From the NCBI GenBank assembly GCA_038213375.1, contig JBBQTB010000006.1, positions 1 to 64,000 of the forward strand: a stretch of 64,000 nucleotides of DNA, read 5' to 3'. Both the position numbers and the translations under genes were made by a program. A model generated the notes under the pieces. It was not told the origin of the DNA. It did no database searches and saw only the letters and a program-made list of their open reading frames with translations. Origin of the DNA: JAAUTT01 sp038213375 (lineage in GTDB: Bacteria; Bacteroidota; Bacteroidia; Bacteroidales; JAAUTT01). Numbering within the stretch: position 1 is the stretch's first letter; every line of letters starts with the position of its first letter. This document shows, piece after piece, positions 7,221-13,728 of this stretch.

Positions 7221-7715
7221 ATGAAATTTAGAATTAAAAATACTTCAACAACGATTAAATTTTTAGGAATTTATCAAATTATCTGTGGATTAATTGGATT
7301 AGGAGTTTCAGTTTGGATTTTACTACAAACAGAGGTCATTAGTGGTGCAATTTTATTTATTTTTCTATTAGCTCTTGGATTGTATTATTTTTCAATAAAA
7401 TCTGGTGGGTTATTATTACAAAAAACCCAAATAAATAAAGGGCTAATTTATTCATTAGCAAGTAATTTTCTTCAAACTATAGCAATATCAATAGGTGGAT
7501 ATAAATACGAGATTTACACCGGTGTAAAAATGATAATTGGGCTTAATTTTACTCATGGATTTAATTTTAAAATTGCGATTGGATTTCCTGAATTCAATTT
7601 TGCTTATAATTCAAGTAGACTTGATATTTTCTTTTACATTAACATATTTGCGATTATAGCGATAATATTATTATATGATATTTATAAAGAACTAAATACC
7701 CTTAAGCTCGGATAA
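7221..7715 (+). CDS. Membrane protein, candidate immunity protein 2
   Basis: This 164-residue hydrophobic protein has about four membrane segments (roughly residues 13-32, 38-58, 70-88 and 137-156). It starts two bases after the previous gene's stop, so the two are one operon with the Rhs tip. It is very AT-rich. It may be a second immunity protein or a partner of the first. The family is not recognised. Hairpin element B4 follows 14 nt after its stop. Confidence 0.6.
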   Translation: MKFRIKNTSTTIKFLGIYQIICGLIGLGVSVWILLQTEVISGAILFIFLLALGLYYFSIKSGGLLLQKTQINKGLIYSLASNFLQTIAISIGGYKYEIYTGVKMIIGLNFTHGFNFKIAIGFPEFNFAYNSSRLDIFFYINIFAIIAIILLYDIYKELNTLKLG

Positions 7716-7729
7716 ATGTTCGGAGCGAT

Positions 7730-7818
7730 AAGCGGCATTTGCAATGCCGCTTGGGATATAGCAGGTTTTGCAAACCGGCAACAGGATAAAGCAGAAAAAC
7801 CGGGGCCCCCCGGTTTTT
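7730..7818. repeat. Cassette-end hairpin element, copy B4
   Basis: This is the cleanest copy. It has a perfect 10-bp stem (7730-7739 and 7743-7752, loop TGC), then GGTTT-TGC-AAACC (about 7764-7776), then an 11-bp stem AAAAACCGGGG/CCCCGGTTTTT (7795-7805 and 7808-7818, loop CC). It separates the rightward Rhs/immunity genes from the leftward truncated XRE gene and could terminate both. Confidence 0.85.
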
Positions 7819-7822
7819 GTGT

Positions 7823-8119
7823 TTATATTGCCAATTGCTTCTGCATATCCCTTTGAAACAAATACGCTTTAATAAGCGATTTAACACATTTACGGTCTTC
7901 TTCATCAAGCGTTTGGGCTTTAGTAAACATAGATAAAAGCTCGCTATCCTTAATCTTGCCTTGTGCCTTCTCGTCATCAGTTCCGTAAACCAGCATATCT
8001 GTTGACACTTCGAGAATATCAGCAAATTTTTTAACCACATCAATAGAAGGTACGGTTTGATTACGTTCGTATCTTGAAACATGTGCCGGGTGTATCCTTG
8101 TTTTATTCCGACATATATC
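7823..8119 (-). pseudogene. XRE-family regulator lacking its N-terminal helices, cassette 2
   Basis: The minus-strand frame reads RIHPAHVSRYERNQTVPSID, then VVKKFADILEVSTDMLVYG and the shared C-terminal helices ending QKQLAI. The recognition helix and everything after it are intact. Helices 1-2 and the start codon are missing: the frame meets TAA at 8120-8122, and an ATG at 8114-8112 lies in another frame. About 60 bases appear deleted between start and helix 3. Translation from the internal ATG at 8038 would give a 71-residue protein without DNA-binding helices. No antitoxin or toxin follows it. Confidence 0.7.
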
Positions 8120-8157
8120 TTAGTTTAGTGATAAATAAATCAGAAAACAGTTTTAAA

Positions 8158-8636
8158 AATATTTTCAACATTGGAAATCCCAACATCAAGGCCCGGTTAC
8201 CAATATCCCAAGTGTTTTAACACTCTGGCCTTAAACCCGACAAATACAACCTTTGCTGCCCGTTCCACGATGATAAAACCCCGAGCATGCAGATATACTA
8301 TAAAACCCAAACGACATACTGTTTTTGCTCCAATTGCAAGACCCACGGCAAGCCGAGGTTGCAACAATTACAAGCGAAGTTTGGCGGATGGCTGTGCCCC
8401 CGTCAAATATATCTTTTGCAGCCTTTAGTCTATGCTGCAAACAAAGGGAACATGAATAAACTAAAACACTAAACTAATGGTAGTATGCGATAAATGAGAC
8501 CGGAGCGGCTTGGCGAACGTCTCTGACTTCGTCGGGTTACATAGCGGACTCTTGACCGCTAAAATAAAATACCGCTTATTTTGTAAACCCAATAATATTA
8601 AAGTCTGGTAACTGAGAAAGTTGCCGGGCTTTATAA
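8158..8636. repeat. Long intercassette repeat A, copy 3
   Basis: It matches copy 1 (1163-1655) end to end with scattered substitutions. Like copy 1, it stretches from just upstream of an XRE gene to the stop of the neighbouring cassette's RelE/ParE toxin. It ends in a hairpin with arms TAAAGTCTGGTAACT and AGTTGCCGGGCTTTA (about 8598-8633). The conserved boundaries show it moved, or was kept, as part of the cassette junction. Confidence 0.85.
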
Positions 8637-8966
8637 TTTAATCCTTCTGGAAGCTCTTATTTTAGTGACACTCCGGTGGGAATGTACAATACGAAGTACT
8701 TGGATTTCGGTATCCGTTATTCGGTAAACGATAAGGTGTGATTCGAGGATAATCCATCGGTACATTTTAGATTTCGTAGGCAGATGGCGGCATTCCGAGA
8801 AAAAAGGCCAATTGTACGATAAACCATCAACAAGCTTCCAAATCTCGTTTTCGTAAAGTTCGGCTTGCCTGATACCAAAGGTCTCTATACCGCAATTAAA
8901 GACATAATCAAGATCAAAGTTGAATTCCATGGAAACCCTTACCGGGAGTTTCTTTTCTTCCTCCAT
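8631..8966 (-). CDS. RelE/ParE-family toxin, cassette 1
   Basis: This 111-residue protein has the RelE/ParE pattern: a helical N-terminal half (DLDYVFNCGIETFGIRQAEL, ENEIWKLVDGL) and strands with TKSKMYRWIIL, HLIVYRITDTEIQVLRIVHS. The closing HSHRS matches the catalytic or structural end of the family. It overlaps the antitoxin gene by 28 nt. The first 12 residues (MEEEKKLPVRVS) may not be native, because MEFNFDL at residue 13 would be a more typical start. It ends inside the terminal hairpin of repeat A copy 3. Confidence 0.82.
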   Translation of the reverse strand: MEEEKKLPVRVSMEFNFDLDYVFNCGIETFGIRQAELYENEIWKLVDGLSYNWPFFSECRHLPTKSKMYRWIILESHLIVYRITDTEIQVLRIVHSHRSVTKIRASRRIKL

Positions 8967-9112
8967 TCTGTCAATATTTTTTTAGACTCCTCAATAGTAT
9001 AGAATGGACCTTTCTCAGCTTCTTTGATACCAGCTTTAAACTCATCAATGCTTATAGGTTCGCCTGGCAAAGCCCATCTTGTTTCTTTTGTTTTTATCGT
9101 TTTTGTTTTCAT
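8939..9112 (-). CDS. Antitoxin of cassette 1
   Basis: This 57-residue protein starts at MKTKTIKTKETRW. The core LPGEPISIDEFKAGIKEAEK is shared with the cassette 3 antitoxin, and the tail TIEESKKILTEWRKKRNSR is typical of toxin-wrapping helices. The longer frame to 9175 runs into the decayed XRE remnant, so I chose the ATG at 9112. Overlap with the toxin gene implies coupled translation. Confidence 0.75.
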   Translation of the reverse strand: MKTKTIKTKETRWALPGEPISIDEFKAGIKEAEKGPFYTIEESKKILTEWRKKRNSR

Positions 9113-9131
9113 ATCTGTAATTTTACGATTT

Positions 9132-9257
9132 TCAGAAAGCGCAATCCTGTTGTGTTTTGTAATCCCTAATATCACTCTTTATAAATTTAAGGATTGTATT
9201 TTTTTCGTATTCAGATAATTTTTCAGCTTCTTTAAATTGCTTTAAAAACTCAGTATC
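9132..9257 (-). pseudogene. C-terminal remnant of a fifth XRE regulator, cassette 1
   Basis: The frame reads DTEFLKQFKEAEKLSEYEKN, then TILKFIKSDIRDYKTQQDCAF and TGA. This aligns with the C-terminal helices of the intact XRE proteins here (for example LPEDEKDKVYYFIDMAVAYNKT). The HTH part is gone and upstream bases are out of frame. It lies 20 nt before the antitoxin, exactly where the regulator sits in the other cassettes, so this cassette has lost its regulator. Confidence 0.7.
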
Positions 9258-9325
9258 CTGCAAGGCTATTCAAACTTTCTCATGAGCATTGCTATTTAAC
9301 AAAAATCAAACGAGTATTTAATACA

Positions 9326-9381
9326 TTGGCCAACTTATTTATTAACAATGCAAATATACCAAATTAAAGTATTTTGGCCAA
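9326..9381 (-). promoter_or_regulatory. Cassette 1 promoter with two TTGGCCAA palindromes
   Basis: On the minus strand TTG (9381-9379), 20 nt, then TATATTTG (9358-9351) fits the Bacteroidetes promoter. The perfect palindrome TTGGCCAA occurs twice, at 9374-9381 (covering the minus-33 box) and at 9326-9333 (just downstream of the start point), 48 nt apart. This is a likely operator pair for the XRE protein whose gene is now reduced to its 3' end. Confidence 0.6.
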
Positions 9382-9456
9382 TTTTCAATTTTTTGGATGA
9401 TAACTTAATAGGGTTAAATTTTGTATTTAGTTCAATTTTAAATTAGTTTCCTTTTA

Positions 9457-10392
9457 TTACGTTACTTTATTAAAATGTTTAGAGCTAGTGACTATACTTA
9501 CCTTTTCTTCTATTGTTTCATAGCCGTCGAGCCACCATATTTTCATTCCCTGACCTTCCATTCTTCTGAACCAGGTCATTTGTCGTTTGGCAAATTGGTG
9601 AATGGCTGTATTGAGTAATGTGAACATTTCGTGGTAAGTGGTGATTCCGGTAATATATTCTGTAAGGTATTTGTATTCGAGTCCATAATATATTAACTGT
9701 TCAGGTGTAATGCCAGCATTCAACAGGTTCTGTACCTCAGCGATCATACCCGATTCGAGACGCTGGCTTAATCGTTCGGTAATTCTTTGTCTTTGAGTAA
9801 AGCGGTCGAAGCGCACTCCAATAAGCAATGGTTTTATTTCAGGATAACAGGTATCAATTTCAGGATGTTGTGAATTATACACTTCGATTTCAATAGCTCT
9901 GATGGCTCGCTTCTTGCTCACAGTATCGCTGATGTTATGTATGGTTTTGTAAGTCGTCAGAATGGATATTAATTCGTTAAGCGGTTTGGTATCCAAATCG
10001 TTTCGCAGTAATTGGTTTATTGGTACCTGAATAAGCTTGTATCCTTTAATTACAGCCTCGATGTACATACCCGATCCGCCACATAGAACAGGATATTTCT
10101 CCCTTTGTAGGATATCATCAAATACCCTTACGAAATCTTTCTGATACTCGAAAACATTGTATTGGCTTCCTGGTTCAGCAATATCAATCAAATGGTATGG
10201 AATAGCCATTCCGTTAGCAACATAATCGCTGTAATCCTTTCCTGTGCCCAGATTCAGGTTTCGATATACCTGCCTGGAATCGGCAGAGATAATTTCGCCA
10301 TTGATTTTTGAAGCCAGATGAGCCGCAAACGAAGTTTTTCCGCTGGCGGTAGGGCCTAATATTACGATAAGGTTAGGTGTGGAGGTTGGCAT
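9457..10392 (-). CDS. miaA: tRNA dimethylallyltransferase
   Basis: MiaA transfers a dimethylallyl group to N6 of A37 in tRNAs reading UNN codons. The protein is 311 residues, the normal length. It has the P-loop GPTASGKT (residues about 12-19), the substrate-binding DSRQVY (about 38-43), GTGKDY and PYHLID, the GGSGMYIEA segment near 105, and the tRNA-binding C-terminal part with QFAKRQMTWFRR. It is a stand-alone leftward gene next to the toxin island, and its ATG at 10392 follows directly from the P-loop position. Confidence 0.97.
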   Translation of the reverse strand: MPTSTPNLIVILGPTASGKTSFAAHLASKINGEIISADSRQVYRNLNLGTGKDYSDYVANGMAIPYHLIDIAEPGSQYNVFEYQKDFVRVFDDILQREKYPVLCGGSGMYIEAVIKGYKLIQVPINQLLRNDLDTKPLNELISILTTYKTIHNISDTVSKKRAIRAIEIEVYNSQHPEIDTCYPEIKPLLIGVRFDRFTQRQRITERLSQRLESGMIAEVQNLLNAGITPEQLIYYGLEYKYLTEYITGITTYHEMFTLLNTAIHQFAKRQMTWFRRMEGQGMKIWWLDGYETIEEKVSIVTSSKHFNKVT

Positions 10393-10413
10393 GAACTATG
10401 GGCTAAAAGTTTC

Positions 10414-10497
10414 TTAATTAGAATCCAATACATCAACTTTTACAGTATGGCAAATACTTTTGAGTTCTTTTTCAATTTGTGGTCGATCTATGTCGCC
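10414..10497 (-). pseudogene. C-terminal scrap of a nucleotidyltransferase-like gene
   Basis: A minus-strand frame of 27 codons reads GDIDRPQIEKELKSICHTVK, then VDVLDSN and a stop. It resembles the segment after the catalytic GSD motif of small MNT-type nucleotidyltransferases, where DID and VDVLD-like strands occur. Nothing in frame precedes it. The rest of 10393-10647 holds no gene. It includes half of a palindromic motif (10621-10637) found complete at 21842-21899. Confidence 0.35.
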
Positions 10498-10647
10498 TTA
10501 TAATGGCAATGGCCATGCACAAAAGGCAAAGAACGGAAGCTTTTTCGGGAAGTCCTTGCTTGATATCAGTCTTTTTTCAGGTAATCATCCATGAATGAGT
10601 TTTTAATTTTCAAAAAATTCATTCGTGCATTCGTGGCGTGTTCCAGG

Positions 10648-11247
10648 CTAAATATACTTTACAAGCAATTTCTTCAATTCCTCATAATTATTTACTACCG
10701 GAAACTGAGGATATTCGTCAATGACACTTTGAGGCGGACGAAACAAGATGCCAAAATCAGCTTCCTTTAGCATACTTATATCATTATACGAATCGCCAAA
10801 AGCTACCACCTGATAGTTGAGGTATTTCATGGCTTTTACCACTTCTCGTTTCTGGTCTTTCTGGCGAAGATTATAACCTTCAACCATACCTGTTTCCCCA
10901 ATCGTAAGAAAATTACAAAACAATGATGGATAGCCGAGTTTAGCCATTAGTGGAGTAGCAAACTCTACAAACGTATCGGAAACCATGTGAATTTGCGCAA
11001 CCGAGCGAATCCAACTAAGCATTTTGTTAGCGCCTTCCATCGGTTCGATGGTAGCTATCACGTTCTGAATATCTTTTAAAGTGAGATTATGTTCTTTCAG
11101 AATTTTTATGCGGTGTTTCATTAATACACTATAGTCACTTATATCACGGGTAGTGAGCTTTAGATCGTCAATACCTGTTTTTTTTGCAACATTAATCCAA
11201 ACTTCCGGAATCCAAACACCTTCTACATCTGAACAGAAAACGTACAT
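10648..11247 (-). CDS. thrH: Phosphoserine phosphatase / homoserine phosphotransferase
   Basis: This 199-residue HAD enzyme matches Pseudomonas ThrH along its whole length: the catalytic DVEGVWIPE motif near residue 7, TTRDISDYSVLMKHR, the SDTF motif near 90, LRQKDQKR, and GDSYNDISML near 152. ThrH can dephosphorylate phosphoserine and transfer phosphate to homoserine, giving the ThrC substrate. It lies 38 nt downstream of thrC in the threonine cluster, and no GHMP-type thrB is present there. It therefore most likely supplies homoserine kinase activity. Serine synthesis is the other possibility. Confidence 0.88.
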   Translation of the reverse strand: MYVFCSDVEGVWIPEVWINVAKKTGIDDLKLTTRDISDYSVLMKHRIKILKEHNLTLKDIQNVIATIEPMEGANKMLSWIRSVAQIHMVSDTFVEFATPLMAKLGYPSLFCNFLTIGETGMVEGYNLRQKDQKREVVKAMKYLNYQVVAFGDSYNDISMLKEADFGILFRPPQSVIDEYPQFPVVNNYEELKKLLVKYI

Positions 11248-11285
11248 AATAAAATATGAGTTATAAATTATAAATTGGCACCATT

Positions 11286-12650
11286 TTATTGGTTTCCCTT
11301 CAACAAAAACTCCTTAAACTTCTCAAAATCATTTTCGAGAGGGGTAATCTTTTCCTCTTTACCCTCCAGGTTCGAAAGGCTTGGAGGCAGCGGTGGATCG
11401 ATACCCAGAATGTCATTGATCTCTTTTGGAAATTTGGCCGGATGGGCTGTTGCGAGTGTTACCGTTAGCAAGTTGGATGAATTGACAGAATGATTTTCTT
11501 TATAAAATTTCTGTAACCCTGCCCAACCCACGGCACCATGGGGCTCAAGAAGAACATGATATTGGTCGTACACAGCTTTAATGGTCGATTTTGTTTCGTC
11601 ATCGCTCATGCTAACCGCATACATATCGTTTTTGAGCTTTTGCTCATCGGGAGCCGAAAGGATATTGCCCTTTTCGTCCATCTTCCCATCATATAAATCG
11701 ATAATTCGGGCCATGTTGCTCGGGTGACCTACGTTCATGGCACTCGAAATACAATTTCGCGAAGGAGCGATAGTTTTATAATTACCGGTGCGAAGATAAA
11801 CTGGTACTTCATCGTTGGAATTGGTTGATATCACAAAACGCTTTACAGGTAAGCCCATTCGTTTGGCAATGATTCCGCCCATGAGGTCACCAAAATTTCC
11901 CGACGGAACTGAAAACACGATTTCTTCGTTAATGTCTTTGGCCAAACGTGAGTAGGAATAAAAATAGTAAACCGATTGCGGCAGCAATCGTCCTATGTTG
12001 ATCGAATTGGCCGATGAAAGTTCAAGATGATCGAGGTCATTATCGGAGAAAGCCATTTTAACCAATGCCTGGCAATCGTCGAATTTACCGTTTAGAGCAA
12101 GTACCGAGATGTTTTTATGAAGCGTGGTCATCTGTTTCCGTTGACGCTCGGTTACTTCCGTTTGGGGATATAAAATCAACACGCGAATATTATCAAGTCC
12201 ATAAAAAGCATTGGCAATAGCGCTGCCTGTATCGCCCGAAGTGGCTGTAAGAATGAGCATTTTCCGGTTTTCCTGACGCAGAAAGTAATCCATGACGCGT
12301 CCCATCATCCGTGCGGCAAAATCCTTAAAAGAAGCTGTAGGCCCCTGGTCGAGACGCATGATGTAATTACGGTCATATACCTTTTCAAGTGGCACCTCAA
12401 AGTTATATGCGTCTTTTAGAATGGCTTTTAAATCGATGGCTGGGATTTCATCTTGCAAAAAACGACTTAATACTTCGTAGGCAATTTCATGATACGCCTT
12501 GTTACGGAAAGCCCATATCTCATCTTTTGTAAATTGAGGAATGTGGTCGGGCATATATAAACCGCCATCGGGCGCTTGTCCCTTTAATAGGGCTTCGCGG
12601 AAATGCACCTTGGGGGATTGATGGTTAGTTGAATAATATAATATGGGCAT
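11286..12650 (-). CDS. thrC: Threonine synthase
   Basis: ThrC converts O-phosphohomoserine to threonine with pyridoxal phosphate, the last step of the pathway. The protein is 454 residues, the long type-II form. The PLP lysine is K109 in PTASFKDFAAR, and the phosphate-binding TATSGDTGSA and the PSGNFGD motifs are present. It lies between the HAD phosphatase and thrH, with gaps of 37 and 38 nt, so the three are probably cotranscribed. Confidence 0.96.
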   Translation of the reverse strand: MPILYYSTNHQSPKVHFREALLKGQAPDGGLYMPDHIPQFTKDEIWAFRNKAYHEIAYEVLSRFLQDEIPAIDLKAILKDAYNFEVPLEKVYDRNYIMRLDQGPTASFKDFAARMMGRVMDYFLRQENRKMLILTATSGDTGSAIANAFYGLDNIRVLILYPQTEVTERQRKQMTTLHKNISVLALNGKFDDCQALVKMAFSDNDLDHLELSSANSINIGRLLPQSVYYFYSYSRLAKDINEEIVFSVPSGNFGDLMGGIIAKRMGLPVKRFVISTNSNDEVPVYLRTGNYKTIAPSRNCISSAMNVGHPSNMARIIDLYDGKMDEKGNILSAPDEQKLKNDMYAVSMSDDETKSTIKAVYDQYHVLLEPHGAVGWAGLQKFYKENHSVNSSNLLTVTLATAHPAKFPKEINDILGIDPPLPPSLSNLEGKEEKITPLENDFEKFKEFLLKGNQ

Positions 12651-12687
12651 TTTATTTTAGAATTACGATTGTCAGATTACTGATTTT

Positions 12688-13359
12688 CTACTTTTTCATA
12701 CTTTTTTCTACTTCCTCATATTTCTCTTTTGTAAACTCTGTAAGCTGTTTTATTTTAAAGTCCGCAAAATCGAACCGTGTGCTTAAAAAATTATGATCTT
12801 CGAGAACTGCCACAGTCGTCATCTGTGCCGATTTGGCTGCCAGAATTCCGTTGAATGAATCTTCAAAAGCAAGACATTTTGATGGTATAACTCCCAATTT
12901 TGCTGCTGCTCCCAAATAAACTGCAGGATGAGGCTTTCCATGAGACTCATGGTCCGACGAATGGATTACCTGAAAGCGGTTTTTAATGCCGAATTTAGTT
13001 ACAACCAAATCAAGTAATTCGGGTGGTGAAGAAGAGGCCAATCCAATTTTTAATCCTTTTTCTTCGAACATATCAAGCAAGTGTGTTACGCCGGGGTTCA
13101 TAGCTCCATGCTCTTTCACCAAACGGATGACATTCGAAAACAGGCTTTCTTTAATTTCGTCAAACGAAATGTTGACCCATGGGTAGCGATGATACCAATA
13201 AGAGATGGACTCGTGAGTGCCAAGACCGGTAGTTTGCCGGCACATTTCTTCGGTAAGCTTGATACCGGCTTTAGCATAGGTGATGATATCGGCCTGCCGC
13301 CAAAACGGTTCAGAGTCGATGATCACACCATCCATATCGAAAATTACTGCTTCAAGCAT
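12688..13359 (-). CDS. HAD phosphatase, HxpB/YniC-like
   Basis: This 223-residue HAD subfamily IA enzyme has motif I DMDGVIIDSEPFW (residues about 8-20), motif II LASSSPP (about 107), the motif III lysine near KPHPAVYLGAA and motif IV FEDSFNGI. The cap sequence resembles E. coli HxpB (YniC), which hydrolyses hexitol and 2-deoxyglucose phosphates. A role in threonine synthesis is not evident, although the gene sits inside the thr cluster. The family is sure; the substrate is not. Confidence 0.8.
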   Translation of the reverse strand: MLEAVIFDMDGVIIDSEPFWRQADIITYAKAGIKLTEEMCRQTTGLGTHESISYWYHRYPWVNISFDEIKESLFSNVIRLVKEHGAMNPGVTHLLDMFEEKGLKIGLASSSPPELLDLVVTKFGIKNRFQVIHSSDHESHGKPHPAVYLGAAAKLGVIPSKCLAFEDSFNGILAAKSAQMTTVAVLEDHNFLSTRFDFADFKIKQLTEFTKEKYEEVEKSMKK

Positions 13360-13728
13360 TAAACATTTGATTTTAGATTGACGACTTTAGATTGACGATT
13401 ACTGTTTCGTAACATTCGTGTGGCTTTTATTTATTACCTGTCATCTTTTCGTCAAGACGCAAATTTATAATTTTTTTCAATGTATAATTATTCAATGTCG
13501 TTGACTTAAGGTTTTGACCTCCCAACCCACCTTAAAAATGAGGGCTAACTTGCGCCGTGCTAGTCACAAGTCGTTGCCCCTTTTTAAGGGGTTGGGGTTA
13601 ATTTTGATTAAGTCAACCACATTGGTATATTATTTTGAATTTACTGTTTGTGCCCGGATAGTGGATAATGTAAAATAAGGTATATGAGAAAATAACTCCA
13701 ATACAAAGAGGAGTTGCTTGTAACATCC
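13360..13728. other. Intergenic region with small hairpins
   Basis: This 369-nt gap lies between thrA and the HAD gene. It holds a small stem CCCCTT-TTT-AAGGGG (13577-13591) and a nearby CACCTTAAAAATGAGGG-type imperfect repeat, a common low-copy Bacteroidetes spacer form. It may act as an attenuator or terminator within the thr cluster. No gene and no clear leader peptide were found. Confidence 0.4.

Noticed and set aside
7702..8082. 126-codon minus-strand frame overlapping the truncated XRE gene
   Set aside because: It is a shadow of the XRE frame and crosses hairpin element B4; composition is unlike a protein.
1163..8636. Cassette array as a classic integron
   Set aside because: No integrase gene is in the window, the repeats are far longer than attC sites, and the GTTATGC-like words do not fit the GTTRRRY/RYYYAAC core pair. 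The resemblance is only in layout.
11286..11420. PPLPPSLSNLEGKEE near the ThrC C-terminus as an inserted palindromic repeat
   Set aside because: A CCTCCAAG/CTGGAGG inverted repeat is visible, but ThrC homologues commonly have a proline-rich PPLPPSL-like stretch here, so it is probably native sequence.
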